A stretch of 64,000 nt of DNA from an uncultured Collinsella sp. (GCA_900759565.1 CAAEVV010000027.1:9025-73024), one strand, 5' to 3'; positions 1 to 8,639 are shown, counted from the first letter of the stretch. Numbers and translations are program-made. Notes: generated by a model from the sequence alone, not told the origin.

Positions 1-2
1 AG

Positions 3-1022
3 CGTGCGCTTACGGCTCAAGGGATTGGCGTTACGGTCTATGCCGAAACGCGTGCGAACCCCACGGTCTCAAACGTGGAGGAAGCGGCGTCCCTGTACCG
101 AGAGAGCGCCTGCCGGGCCATTATCGGCTTTGGCGGAGGATCAGCCATGGACTGCGCCAAGGGCGTGGGCGCACGCATTGCGCAGCCAAACAAGCCCATC
201 AACAAGATGCGCGGCCTGCTGCGGATTCATCGTCGCCTGCCGCTGCTCATCGCCGTTCCCACCACGGCAGGTACGGGAAGCGAGGTCACGCTTGCAGCGG
301 TAATTACCGATGACGAGACACACTACAAGTACCCCATTAACGACTTTGTGCTTATCCCGCGCTTCGCGGTGCACGACCCCGAGTTTACGCGCGGCTTGCC
401 CGCCTCCATTACGGGGCAGACGGGCATGGATGCCCTGACGCATGCCGTCGAGGCGTTTATCGGGCGAAGCACCACGCCCTATACACGCAAGATGGCGCGA
501 CAGGCGGTTCAGCTCATCCATGACAATTTGCTCGAGGCCTATGTGCATGGCGACGATATGCACGCTCGTCGCAATATGCTTTCGGCGGCGTATAAGGCGG
601 GTGTTGCCTTTACGCGCTCCTATGTTGGATACGTTCACGCCATCGCACACAGCTTGGGTGGGCGTTACGGGATTCCGCACGGCTTGGCCAACGCTATCAT
701 CCTGCCGCATATGCTTCGCGCCTATGGCGAAGCTGCTGCTCCTAAGCTCGCCGATCTTGCCCGCATGGCCGGTATCGCGCCGGCTAACGCGCAAGACAAC
801 TTGGCGGCCGAGGCCTTTATCGATTGGGTCGACCGCATGAACGAGGCCCTGGGAATTCCCAAATATGTCTCGGGTATTCGCCGCTCCGATATTCCGCAAA
901 TGGCGGCCCATGCCGATGCCGAGGCCAATCCGCTATACCCCGTTCCGCTTCTAATGGACCGCTTGGAGCTCGAGCATATGTACGAAGTCGTTGCGGGTGG
1001 TATGTTTGAGGACGAGAATTAG
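3..1022 (+). CDS. Iron-containing alcohol dehydrogenase, 5' end cut by window
   Basis: A group III (iron-dependent) alcohol dehydrogenase, which interconverts alcohols and aldehydes with NAD(P)H in the cytoplasm. The reading frame is open from base 3, so the true start lies left of the window; the in-frame GTG at 75 is internal because recognisable family sequence precedes it. Visible family marks are the GGGSAMD nucleotide-binding motif, an Asp-His metal site in DALTHAVEA, and further metal histidines in HAIAHSLGG and GIPHGLANAI. About 339 residues are visible, so only a short N-terminal piece is missing. It ends 8 bases before an aldehyde dehydrogenase with its own AGGAGG site, so the two are probably one operon handling an alcohol and its aldehyde. 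The substrate cannot be told from sequence. Confidence 0.93.
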   Translation, partial: RALTAQGIGVTVYAETRANPTVSNVEEAASLYRESACRAIIGFGGGSAMDCAKGVGARIAQPNKPINKMRGLLRIHRRLPLLIAVPTTAGTGSEVTLAAVITDDETHYKYPINDFVLIPRFAVHDPEFTRGLPASITGQTGMDALTHAVEAFIGRSTTPYTRKMARQAVQLIHDNLLEAYVHGDDMHARRNMLSAAYKAGVAFTRSYVGYVHAIAHSLGGRYGIPHGLANAIILPHMLRAYGEAAAPKLADLARMAGIAPANAQDNLAAEAFIDWVDRMNEALGIPKYVSGIRRSDIPQMAAHADAEANPLYPVPLLMDRLELEHMYEVVAGGMFEDEN

Positions 1023-1030
1023 GAGGGTCC

Positions 1031-2410
1031 ATGAACACCGAGGAAATTGCGCGCATCGTCGGCGATCAGCGCGCCTACTTTAAGACGCACGCCACGTTTG
1101 ATGTCGATGTTCGACGTCGCGCGCTCGTGAGTTTACGCGATGCGGTGCGGGCCCACGAGGCCGATATCGCCCATGCGCTCAAGACCGATTTGGGGAAGTC
1201 GCATGACGAGGCCTATATGTGCGAGATTGGTACGTCGCTTTCCGAGATTCGACATCAGATCGCTCACGTGGCTCGGTGGAGTCGTCCGCGCCTGCGTCCG
1301 TGCGATCTCGCTAACGCCGTGAGCGTGTGCAAAACGCAAGCCGTGCCCTATGGCGTCACACTCATCATGGCTCCGTGGAACTACCCGTTTTTGCTAACAC
1401 TCGAGCCGCTCGCCGGCGCCCTTGCCGCGGGCAATACCGTGGTCATCAAGCCGAGTGCCTATGCTCCGGCATCGAGCGCGGTGCTCAAGCAAATCTGTGA
1501 AGAGGCATTTGATCCGTGCCTGGTGACGGTTGTCGAGGGCGGGCGCGCCGAAAACGAAGCGCTGCTCGATGAGTGCTGGGACAAGATCTTCTTTACCGGT
1601 AGCGTTTCGGTCGGCAAGCTCGTTATGGAGCGCGCGAGCAAAAACCTCACGCCCGTGACGCTTGAGCTGGGCGGCAAGAGCCCCTGCATCGTGGATGCGA
1701 CGGCAAATTTGAAGGTCGCGGCACGGCGTATCGCCTTTGGCAAATGGCTCAACGTGGGGCAGACCTGCGTGGCGCCCGACTACCTGCTGGTCGATACGCG
1801 CGTGCACGACGAGCTGCTGGGCCTCATCAAGGAGGAGGCCCGCCGTATGTTTGGCGAGCATCCGCTCGATAACGAGGACTACGGGCATATCGTCAACGCC
1901 AAGCATTTTGCGCGCGTGCGCGGGCTGATCGATCCCGATAAGGTTGTGCTTGGAGGTACCGCGCGCGAGACTTCGCTCAAGATCGAGCCGACGATTTTGG
2001 ATGGCGTGTCCCCCGATGACGCCGTGATGCAGGAGGAGATTTTCGGCCCCATCTTACCGGTGCTGACGTTTGAGAGCCTAGACGAGGCCGAAGCGTTTAT
2101 CACGGATCGTCCGACACCGCTGGCCCTGTATATCTTTAGCCAGGACCGTGCGGCTCAGCAGCGCTTTGTGCGTTACGTGCCCTTTGGCGGCGGCTGTGTC
2201 AACGACACGATCATGCACTTGGCTACGAGCCATATGGGCTTTGGCGGCATGGGCGCGAGCGGTATGGGGCAGTACCATGGACGCGAGGGCTTCGATACGT
2301 TTAGCCACAAGAAGAGCATCGTGAACAAGGCAACCTGGCTGGACGTGCCGTTTCGGTATGCGCCCTACGCAAGCTGGAAACACAAGTTCGTGCGCATGTT
2401 TGTGCATTAG
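1031..2410 (+). CDS. Aldehyde dehydrogenase (ALDH class 3-like)
   Basis: An NAD(P)-dependent aldehyde dehydrogenase of 459 residues, oxidising an aldehyde to its acid. The catalytic Glu is in ELGGKSP (about residue 212) and the catalytic Cys in GQTCVAPDY (about residue 246). FTGSVSVGK is the cofactor-binding loop, and the glycine-rich C-terminus (GFGGMGASGMG) followed by the HKKS segment is typical of the short class 3 branch. The ATG follows AGGAGG after a few bases. It is coupled to the upstream alcohol dehydrogenase, which suggests joint alcohol and aldehyde detoxification or fermentation. Exact substrate unknown. Confidence 0.93.
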   Translation: MNTEEIARIVGDQRAYFKTHATFDVDVRRRALVSLRDAVRAHEADIAHALKTDLGKSHDEAYMCEIGTSLSEIRHQIAHVARWSRPRLRPCDLANAVSVCKTQAVPYGVTLIMAPWNYPFLLTLEPLAGALAAGNTVVIKPSAYAPASSAVLKQICEEAFDPCLVTVVEGGRAENEALLDECWDKIFFTGSVSVGKLVMERASKNLTPVTLELGGKSPCIVDATANLKVAARRIAFGKWLNVGQTCVAPDYLLVDTRVHDELLGLIKEEARRMFGEHPLDNEDYGHIVNAKHFARVRGLIDPDKVVLGGTARETSLKIEPTILDGVSPDDAVMQEEIFGPILPVLTFESLDEAEAFITDRPTPLALYIFSQDRAAQQRFVRYVPFGGGCVNDTIMHLATSHMGFGGMGASGMGQYHGREGFDTFSHKKSIVNKATWLDVPFRYAPYASWKHKFVRMFVH

Positions 2411-2418
2411 AAAAGGGC

Positions 2419-2452
2419 GCAGGTAATACGAACAAGTGTTCCTATTACCTGC
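2419..2452. promoter_or_regulatory. 34-bp palindrome with LexA/DinR-box-like core
   Basis: Ten-base arms GCAGGTAATA and TATTACCTGC flank a 14-base core at 2429-2442 (CGAACAAGTGTTCC). The core fits the Gram-positive SOS box consensus CGAACRNRYGTTYG at 13 of 14 positions. The palindrome lies 9 bases after the aldehyde dehydrogenase stop and 64 bases before the toxin-like ORF at 2516. It could be a terminator stem for the first operon (a weak ATTTTG follows), an operator for the small ORF, or both. Confidence 0.45.
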
Positions 2453-2494
2453 ATTTTGCGTTAGACTACTGTTATGGAGCACGGATGGGCCAAC

Positions 2495-2509
2495 TCCCTT
2501 TACAAGGGA
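2495..2509 (+). promoter_or_regulatory. Hairpin sequestering the SD of the small toxin-like ORF
   Basis: TCCCTT (2495-2500) and AAGGGA (2504-2509) pair perfectly across a three-base loop. The right arm is the only plausible Shine-Dalgarno sequence for the ATG at 2516. Sequestered SDs are a known feature of type I toxin mRNAs, which limits translation until the RNA is processed or refolded. Confidence 0.5.
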
Positions 2510-2515
2510 TTTGGT

Positions 2516-2599
2516 ATGAACGTAAGCGATGTTATTTCGTTATTAGCGTTGTTGATCGCGGCTATCGAACTCGGCCTATTTATCGGCCGAATGAAATAG
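2516..2599 (+). CDS. 27-residue membrane peptide, putative holin-like type I toxin
   Basis: A short ORF beginning MNVSDVIS and ending FIGRMK, with one hydrophobic span (about residues 7-24) and a basic C-terminus. This matches the form of the 'putative holin-like toxin' peptides found in Firmicutes type I toxin-antitoxin loci. AAGGGA lies 6 bases before ATG, inside a hairpin. Downstream, the order GCCGCC..., then GGCAAGACCCG...CGGGTGCC, then TTCCTATCTTAT, resembles the layout I recall for such loci, and an antisense promoter is visible at 2694-2722. The family assignment comes from recalled features, not a search. If real, the peptide would insert in the cytoplasmic membrane and depolarise it when not repressed by the antisense RNA. 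Confidence 0.55.
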   Translation: MNVSDVISLLALLIAAIELGLFIGRMK

Positions 2600-2687
2600 C
2601 CGCCCCCGCGTAAGCGAAGACGGCCACTTCTCACGATGAAAACGTGTATCGGAGTTGGCAAGACCCGCGGCAACGGGTGCCATCCGT
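2600..2687 (-). ncRNA. Candidate antisense RNA antitoxin
   Basis: On the minus strand a -10 like TAAGAT (plus 2694-2699) lies exactly 17 bases from a -35 like TTGCGC (plus 2717-2722), predicting a start near 2687. Transcription would run toward and against the 3' end of the 27-codon ORF. The RNA would include the ACCCG/CGGGT stem around 2663-2679 followed by a TTTTC run. The 3' end is not defined by sequence; the left boundary given is the toxin stop codon. Confidence 0.38.
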
Positions 2688-2693
2688 GTTCCT

Positions 2694-2722
2694 ATCTTAT
2701 CTGCAAGCGTTCTGTCGCGCAA
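2694..2722 (-). promoter_or_regulatory. Candidate promoter of the antisense RNA
   Basis: Minus-strand TTGCGC, 17-base spacer, TAAGAT. The -10 matches consensus at 4 of 6 positions and the -35 at 3 of 6, with ideal spacing. It faces the toxin-like ORF and no coding sequence lies to its right on that strand. Confidence 0.4.
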
Positions 2723-2835
2723 GCGTTGAGGCAAACGATTGAAGGACGCAGACAGGATGTATTTGTGTCCGCACGGGACCGTAGACTTCTCAATAAGGTT
2801 ACACACCGGTTTATCCGGCCGTTAGAGGAGCTGCT

Positions 2836-3162
2836 ATGTACGAGCCTTCGCGTGTTCTTCTGTCATTTCACATTGCAGGATTTCAGTATACCGATGGCGC
2901 CTTGGTCTTGGGCGATCTTAAAGCGGGCGATAAGCTGACGCTGTGTGCCGAGCGCGATAATCCCCATGACCCTGAGGCGGTTGCGATTTATTACGGCAAC
3001 ACCAAGCTTGGCTATGTTCCGGGAAACGAGGTCGGCCCACTGTCCTTGATGATGTATTACGGCCACGAGGACGTATTTGAGGCCCGCGTGCAACAGGTTG
3101 CCCCCGAGCGCAGCCCGTGGCATCAGGTGCGCGTTGGGCTCTATGTGGTGGATGCTCGCTAA
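2836..3162 (+). CDS. Small stand-alone HIRAN domain protein
   Basis: A 108-residue protein that is almost entirely one HIRAN domain. Diagnostic segments are the start FHIAGFQYTDGALVL, then GDKLTLCAERDNPHDPEAVAIYY and KLGYVPG. HIRAN domains bind DNA ends in eukaryotic HLTF/Rad5; single-domain bacterial versions are thought to recognise damaged DNA or stalled forks, but their role is unproven. ATG is preceded by GAGGAG. The next small ORF starts 18 bases later. No partner helicase is adjacent. Confidence 0.82.
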   Translation: MYEPSRVLLSFHIAGFQYTDGALVLGDLKAGDKLTLCAERDNPHDPEAVAIYYGNTKLGYVPGNEVGPLSLMMYYGHEDVFEARVQQVAPERSPWHQVRVGLYVVDAR

Positions 3163-3180
3163 TCGGTATGGGAGACTGCC

Positions 3181-3360
3181 ATGTTTGATGACGATGACCT
3201 GTTCGATCTGACAGACGATCCGTTTGAGTGGGATACGCTACTCGATGACGATGAGTTGGAGCAGGATCGTAAGAAGCGGCAGGGCAAGAACGCCCAGGGT
3301 GACGCTTCGAAAAAGCAAGACAAGCGCCGCCGCGGACTGTTCGGCGGGCTCTTTGGCTAA
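3181..3360 (+). CDS. Small acidic/basic hypothetical protein (59 aa)
   Basis: An ORF with GGGAGA a few bases before ATG. The N-terminal half is strongly acidic (MFDDDDLFDL) and the C-terminal half strongly basic (KKQDKRRR), ending in GLFGGLFG. It has no recognisable domain or membrane segment. The HIRAN gene lies 18 bases upstream and a metallophosphoesterase about 66 bases downstream, so it may belong to a short operon. The charge split suggests an intrinsically disordered binding protein, but function is unknown. Confidence 0.6.
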   Translation: MFDDDDLFDLTDDPFEWDTLLDDDELEQDRKKRQGKNAQGDASKKQDKRRRGLFGGLFG

Positions 3361-3426
3361 CCGCCGCATCGCTGTGTCTGTATACTTAGCACGAGTTGGA
3401 TGCGTTGCGAAATGAGGGCATAGACG

Positions 3427-3972
3427 ATGATGTGGTTTACCGCCGACCTGCACCTGGGCGATACGAATATCTTGCACGACATGGATCGGCCGTTTGATTC
3501 GGTCGAGGAGATGAACCGCAAGGTCATCGATGCCATCAATGAGTGCGTGGCTGCGGACGACCGCCTCTATATCCTGGGAGACTTTACGTATCGCTTGCCC
3601 ATGGCGGAGGCGGCGCGCCTGCGCGAGCGTATCGAATGCAAGAATGTGACGCTCATCCGCGGTAACCATGACGGCGACTGGGAAGATCCCGACACCCCGC
3701 AGATTTGGGAAGACGTGCGCGATTACCTGGAGATTGCCCCCGGCTATGCCAAGGGCCATCGTCTGGTGATGAGCCATTACCCCATGCTCAGCTGGAATGG
3801 TAAGGCGCGTGGCGCCATCATGCTACACGGGCATATCCACAGCAGAGGAGACCGCACCAACGTGCGCAACCGCGACCGCGAACGCCCTATCTTTCGCTAC
3901 GATGTCGGTCTCGATGCCAACAAGTACAAGCCCGTAAGTCGGGATCAAATCCTGGGCTTCTTTGGACTGTAA
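3427..3972 (+). CDS. Calcineurin-like metallophosphoesterase
   Basis: A 181-residue cytoplasmic phosphoesterase with the five metal-binding motifs of the calcineurin-like fold in order: DLHLGD near the start, LGDF, RGNHD, SHYP and HGHIHS. These bind a di-metal centre that hydrolyses phosphodiesters or phosphomonoesters. It resembles the short predicted phosphoesterases of the COG4186 type; the substrate is unknown. The ATG at 3427 gives the usual start just before the first motif. Confidence 0.88.
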   Translation: MMWFTADLHLGDTNILHDMDRPFDSVEEMNRKVIDAINECVAADDRLYILGDFTYRLPMAEAARLRERIECKNVTLIRGNHDGDWEDPDTPQIWEDVRDYLEIAPGYAKGHRLVMSHYPMLSWNGKARGAIMLHGHIHSRGDRTNVRNRDRERPIFRYDVGLDANKYKPVSRDQILGFFGL

Positions 3973-3990
3973 TGCTCGAACCACCACACA

Positions 3991-4030
3991 AACCACCACA
4001 AAGGGGACACAGTGCGCCTTTGTGGTGGTT
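3991..4030. repeat. 14-bp perfect inverted repeat (terminator or palindromic repeat)
   Basis: AACCACCACAAAGG at 3991-4004 pairs perfectly with 4017-4030 across a 12-base loop. An extra copy of the left-arm start (AACCACCACA) sits at 3979-3988. The hairpin follows the phosphoesterase stop by about 20 bases but has no T tract, so it is either a weak terminator or a palindromic intergenic element. Confidence 0.6.
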
Positions 4031-4125
4031 CTGGCGCCGTTGCCATTATGGCGGCGGCGCCTTTTTTGTCCGTGCGGCGCGGTAGAGTGTAGGCGGTTGA
4101 AATTTGCGTCCATCGAGGAGCTGCT

Positions 4126-5883
4126 ATGAATGAGATCAAGTGCCCGCATTGTGGCGAAGTCTTTAAGGTCGATGCGTCTGGCTATGCGGATATTGTCAAG
4201 CAAGTGCGTGATGCCGAGTTTTCGCGCGACCTGGATGAGCGTGTGAAGGCAGTCCAGCGCGAGGGCGAGCAGGCGCTGGAGCTTGAGCGCTCGCGTTCGA
4301 CGGCTGCTTTGCAGGAGGCAGAGTCTCAGCGCAACGCTCAGCTCGTTGAGCAGAAGAACGCTGCGGCTCAGCAGCTGGCGCAAGAGGTTGCCAAGCGCGA
4401 TGCTGAGCTTGCCGAGCTGCGCGCTAAGCTCGAGGGCGCTGCCGCAGAGCGCGAGAGTGCAAGCCAGCGCGCGGCGGTAGAGGCGCGAGCCAATGCTCAA
4501 AAGGAAAATGCCGAACTCCAGCGTGAGATTGATAGCCTGCGTGCGCAGCTTGGGCGCAAAGATGACGAAGCAAAGCTTGCCGAGTCGGCGGCGCGCAACG
4601 CTGCTCAAAACGATTTAGCTGCACGTGATGCTCAGATTGCCGAGCTGCAGGCCAAGCTTGCCGCGGCGGACAAGGCCCAGGAGATGGCGCTTGCCGCCGC
4701 TGCGGCTGAGTCGCAGCGCGAACTCGATGCCGCTCGCAGCGAGGCCGAGCGCGCGCTTACTGACTATCGCGCGACGGTACAAGAGAAGTTTTCCGCCGCT
4801 AAGGCACAGTCCGAGCAAGAGGCCGAGGGTCTGCGTGCCCAGCTGCGCGAGCAGGAACTGATGGCAAAAATGAACCTGTCGGAGGCGGTTGCCGCGGCGG
4901 AGCGAGAGCGCGATGAGGCACGTGCCAAGCTGACGAGTGAGCTGGCGGTGCGCGATTCTCGCGAGGAACAGGCCAAGGCGGCGCATGAGCTCGAGCTCGC
5001 GCAGGCCAAGCGCGCGAGCGATGACCTGATTCGCTACAAGGATGAAGAGATTGAGCGCCTTAAGGACATGAAGGTCCGCCTGTCCACCAAGATGGTGGGC
5101 GAGTCACTCGAGCAGCACTGCGAGACCGAGTTTAACCGTCTGCGCATGACGGCGTTTCCTAACGCGTACTTCGAGAAAGATAACGATGCGTCCGAGGGTA
5201 CCAAGGGCGACTTTGTCTTCCGCGAGTGCGACGCAAGCGGCAACGAGGTCATTTCGATTATGTTCGAGATGAAAAACGAGAACGACGAGACCGCGACCAA
5301 GCATAAAAACGAGGACTTCTTTAAGAAACTCGATCACGATCGTCGCCAGAAAGGCTGTGAGTACGCGGTGCTCTGCACGCTGCTCGAGCCCGAGAGCGAG
5401 CTTTACAACGCGGGAATCGTGGACGTGAGCTATCGCTACGAGAAGATGTACGTGATTCGCCCGCAGTTCTTTATTCCCATGATCACGCTTCTTCGCAACG
5501 CCGCCATGGGTTCGCTTCGCTATAAGCAGGAGCTGGCGGAGTACAAACAGCAGAATATCGACGTCACGAACTTCGAAGCCAAGATGGAGAAGTTCAAGAA
5601 TGATTTCGGCCGCAACTACGAGATCGCGAGCCGCAAGTTCCAAACGGCGATCGATGAGATCGACAAGACGATTAGCCACCTGCAGAAAACCAAGGAGGCG
5701 TTGCTGTCCTCCGAGAACAATCTGCGCCTAGCCAACAAGAAGGCGGACGATCTTACCATTCGCAAGCTCACGTGGGGCAACAAGACCATGAAGGCCGCGT
5801 TTGACGAGGCGCGCGGGGCTGCGACAGAGACAAACGATGAGCCAGCCGAGGCGGATTCGTATGAGGTCGAGGGTGCCGAGTAA
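4126..5883 (+). CDS. DUF2130 domain protein with long coiled coil
   Basis: A 585-residue cytoplasmic protein. It starts with a half zinc ribbon (KCPHCGEVF, residues 4-12), followed by about 300 residues of Ala/Glu/Arg-rich coiled coil, then the DUF2130 core from about residue 313 ([19 protein letters not shown]). The core carries a nuclease-like pattern, KGDFVFRE near 358 and FEMKNEND near 379, in keeping with the restriction-endonuclease-like fold proposed for the family. A second coiled coil follows. ATG has GAGGAG upstream. No restriction or methylation partner is adjacent, so a DNA-related role is inference. The ORF ends at a strong bidirectional terminator. Confidence 0.85.
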   Translation: MNEIKCPHCGEVFKVDASGYADIVKQVRDAEFSRDLDERVKAVQREGEQALELERSRSTAALQEAESQRNAQLVEQKNAAAQQLAQEVAKRDAELAELRAKLEGAAAERESASQRAAVEARANAQKENAELQREIDSLRAQLGRKDDEAKLAESAARNAAQNDLAARDAQIAELQAKLAAADKAQEMALAAAAAESQRELDAARSEAERALTDYRATVQEKFSAAKAQSEQEAEGLRAQLREQELMAKMNLSEAVAAAERERDEARAKLTSELAVRDSREEQAKAAHELELAQAKRASDDLIRYKDEEIERLKDMKVRLSTKMVGESLEQHCETEFNRLRMTAFPNAYFEKDNDASEGTKGDFVFRECDASGNEVISIMFEMKNENDETATKHKNEDFFKKLDHDRRQKGCEYAVLCTLLEPESELYNAGIVDVSYRYEKMYVIRPQFFIPMITLLRNAAMGSLRYKQELAEYKQQNIDVTNFEAKMEKFKNDFGRNYEIASRKFQTAIDEIDKTISHLQKTKEALLSSENNLRLANKKADDLTIRKLTWGNKTMKAAFDEARGAATETNDEPAEADSYEVEGAE

Positions 5884-5900
5884 GGCATAGCGTATAGCGC

Positions 5901-5942
5901 AAAAGCGGGGCCGCTGGCTATATTGCCAGCGGCCCCGCTTCG
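5901..5942. terminator. Bidirectional terminator between convergent genes
   Basis: Perfect 16-bp GC-rich stem (5903-5918 with 5925-5940) and loop TATATT. It sits between the plus-strand DUF2130 gene and the minus-strand helicase gene. On the minus strand the stem is followed by TTTTGC, so it should work best for the helicase. Confidence 0.85.
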
Positions 5943-5957
5943 TTCCAGTATGTACGG

Positions 5958-8639
5958 CTAGTCCTCGAGCAGGTCCTCGATAAAGCCGACGCGGTAGTTT
6001 TTGAAGATGACCTCGCCGCCGTCTTGCGTGGCATCCAGGTCGACATCGCCCATGATGCCAAAGTCGTGGTCGCCATCCTCGTCGGCAAAAATCTGGTGCA
6101 CGTGCCACACGTGATCGGTCTTCTCGTCGTTCCCGTCAATGGAAAACATCGCGGCGCTGCGGGCATCTCCGTCGGTGAGGATTTCCTCGTGCTGCTCGTG
6201 GTAAGCGTCGAGTGCTTTTTGCCAGCGGATCTCGCTCATGCCCCAGTCGTCGTCGAGCTCGCCCAGGTCGCGAACGTGCTCGCGGGCGGCAAGGGTCACG
6301 CGGCGGAAGAGCGCGTTGCGCACCAATAGCGTGCAGCCGCGACGGTCCGCCACGACCTCGTCGATGCCCTGCGGCGGCGCAGCATCGAGGGCTGCCGGGT
6401 TGCCGGCGTTCTCCCACTCATCCACCAGGCTCGAGTCCACCGAGCGCACCACAAAGCCCAGCCACGAGATAATGTCGCGCAGGCGCTCGTCGCGCTTCTC
6501 GATGGGCACGGTGCGGTCGAGTGAACGGTAGGCCTCTGCTAGGTAGCGCAGCAAAATGCCCTCGGAGCGGGCGATGCCGAGCTTTTGAATGTAACCCTTA
6601 AAATCGCTCGCGCTTTCCAGCATATCGCGCAGGACGCTCTTGGGAGAGAGCTGGTAGTCGTTTGCCCAGGGCACTTCCTGGCAGTACTTGTCAAAAGCGG
6701 CGTCGAGCAAATCCTCGAGCGGCTTTTCATACGTGACGTCTTGGATGTGCTCCAAGCGCTCCTCATACTCGACGCCGTCAGCCTTCATTTCGGCCATCGC
6801 GCGGTCGCGCGCGGCGCGCTCCTGTGCGCGCAGCACCTGCTTGGGATCCTCGAGCGTTGCCTCGACCATCGAGATCAGATCCATGGTATAGGTCTCGCTC
6901 TCGGGGTCGAGCAGCTCCAACGCGGCAAGCAAGAACGGCGAGAGCGGCTGATCGAGTGCGAAGTCCTCGGGCAGATCGACCGTCAGCGCGTAGTCGATGT
7001 CTGGTGCGGCGTCAGCCGGGGCGTCAGGTGCGGGCGGCACCTCGGTGCGAACGACGACGCCGGAATCGATGAGTGTGGCGAAGATTTCGTCGGCGCGAAC
7101 CTCGAGCTTGGCCTTTTCTTCGGGGGTCTGTAAGCTCGTCTCGATGAGGTCGTGTACGCGGGCTCGGGCATCGCCGCCCTGCTCGACCACGCTAATCACC
7201 ATGGAGTGTGTGATGCGAAGGCGCGGCTTGAGTGTTTCGGGCTGCGTCTCGATCAGGCACTCAAAGGTCTGCTTGTTCCAGGTGACAAAGCCCTCGGGGG
7301 CCTTCTTCTTTTTAATCTTGCGGAGCTTCTTGGGGTCGTCGCCCGCCTTGGCCATGAGCTTGGCGTTCTCGATCTCGTGCTCCGGGGCCTCGGCGATCAC
7401 CATGCCCTCGGTGTCAAAGCCCGAGCGCCCGGCGCGACCAGCGATCTGATGGAACTCACGGGCGCGCAGGCGACGCATCTTGTAGCCATCGAACTTGGTG
7501 AGCGCGGTGAGCACCACGGTGTGGATGGGTACGTTGATGCCGACGCCGAGCGTATCGGTGCCGCAGATGACGGGCAGCAGACCCTGCTGCGCTAGGCGCT
7601 CGACCAGCAGGCGATAGCGCGGCAACATGCCAGCATGGTGCACACCGACGCCGCATCCAAGCAGGCGTTTGAGAATCTTACCAAAGGCCGTTGAAAAGCT
7701 CGTTCCCTTGGCCGCTTCTTTGATGGCCTCGCGCTGCTCCTTGCTGGCGATGCCAAAATTGGCGAGCGACTGTGCGGTCGCAAGGGCAGCATCCTGGCTA
7801 AAGTGCACGATATAGAGCGGGGCCTCGCCTCGGCGCATAGCGAGCTCGACGGTGCCCTCGAGGGAGGTCGTCACATAGTCGTAGCTCAACGGAACAGGAC
7901 GCGGGGCATCGACGACCAAGTCGCAAGCAGCGCCGGTGTGCTCCTCGAGTGAGGCGGCGATGGCAGTGACATCTCCGAGCGTAGCGCTCATGAGCATGAA
8001 TTGCGTGTGGGGCAGGGTGAGCAGCGGCACCTGCCAGGCCCAACCGCGGTCGGGGTCGGCAAAGTAGTGGAACTCGTCCATGGCCACGCAGCCCACGTCG
8101 GCGTCCTCGCCCTCGCGGAGCGCATCGTTGGCAAGGATTTCGGCCGTGCAGCAGATGACGGGCGCCTTGGTGTTGATGTGCATATCGCCGGTGATCATGC
8201 CGACGTTATCGCGGCCGAGTACCTGTACCAGATCGAAGAACTTTTCGCTGACCAGAGCCTTGATAGGAGCCGTGTAATAACAGCGCTTGCCCTGCGCCAT
8301 GCCCATAAAGAGCATGCCCAGCGCGACGAGCGATTTACCCGATCCGGTCGGTGTTCCCAAAATGACGTGATCGCCGGCGGCCAGGTCCATGAGGGCCTCT
8401 TCTTGGTGATCCCACAGCTCAATGCCGCGATCGCTCGTCCATTCAAAGAAGCGTTCGAAGGCTTGGTCGGGCGTGAGCCACGGTTCGGGCTCGCTGCCGT
8501 CCTCGGGCTCCCACCAGGTGGGGGAGAGCGCGCCGAGCGAGCCAAACTCGGCTTCGGTTCCCGTGCCGCCCGAGAATGAGCTGGCGGCGCCGGCGCCGGA
8601 GACGGTGCTGGCGGCGGTATCTGTCGTGGTCTGTGCCAT
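5958..8639 (-). CDS. DEAD/DEAH-box helicase with DUF3516-type C-terminus
   Basis: An 893-residue superfamily 2 helicase of the Ski2-like type. Walker A is GTPTGSGKS, motif II is MDEFHYF (DEFH), motif III is MSATLGD, and the second RecA domain has HHAGMLPRYR, GTDTLGVGINVPI and QIAGRAGRSG. The C-terminal half (from about residue 460) fits DUF3516, common in Actinobacteria and probably an RNA or DNA handling extension. The start is placed at the ATG at 8639 (MAQTTTD) because GAGAGAAAG lies just upstream; an in-frame extension to 8810 has no site and would run into the inverted repeat. The N-terminus is Ala/Ser/Gly-rich. Probable role is RNA remodelling or DNA repair; substrate unknown. Confidence 0.88.
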   Translation of the reverse strand: MAQTTTDTAASTVSGAGAASSFSGGTGTEAEFGSLGALSPTWWEPEDGSEPEPWLTPDQAFERFFEWTSDRGIELWDHQEEALMDLAAGDHVILGTPTGSGKSLVALGMLFMGMAQGKRCYYTAPIKALVSEKFFDLVQVLGRDNVGMITGDMHINTKAPVICCTAEILANDALREGEDADVGCVAMDEFHYFADPDRGWAWQVPLLTLPHTQFMLMSATLGDVTAIAASLEEHTGAACDLVVDAPRPVPLSYDYVTTSLEGTVELAMRRGEAPLYIVHFSQDAALATAQSLANFGIASKEQREAIKEAAKGTSFSTAFGKILKRLLGCGVGVHHAGMLPRYRLLVERLAQQGLLPVICGTDTLGVGINVPIHTVVLTALTKFDGYKMRRLRAREFHQIAGRAGRSGFDTEGMVIAEAPEHEIENAKLMAKAGDDPKKLRKIKKKKAPEGFVTWNKQTFECLIETQPETLKPRLRITHSMVISVVEQGGDARARVHDLIETSLQTPEEKAKLEVRADEIFATLIDSGVVVRTEVPPAPDAPADAAPDIDYALTVDLPEDFALDQPLSPFLLAALELLDPESETYTMDLISMVEATLEDPKQVLRAQERAARDRAMAEMKADGVEYEERLEHIQDVTYEKPLEDLLDAAFDKYCQEVPWANDYQLSPKSVLRDMLESASDFKGYIQKLGIARSEGILLRYLAEAYRSLDRTVPIEKRDERLRDIISWLGFVVRSVDSSLVDEWENAGNPAALDAAPPQGIDEVVADRRGCTLLVRNALFRRVTLAAREHVRDLGELDDDWGMSEIRWQKALDAYHEQHEEILTDGDARSAAMFSIDGNDEKTDHVWHVHQIFADEDGDHDFGIMGDVDLDATQDGGEVIFKNYRVGFIEDLLED

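Noticed and set aside
2636..2938. 100-codon plus-strand frame upstream of the HIRAN gene
   Set aside because: It overlaps the HIRAN gene in another frame, lacks a ribosome site and lies on the presumed antitoxin region.
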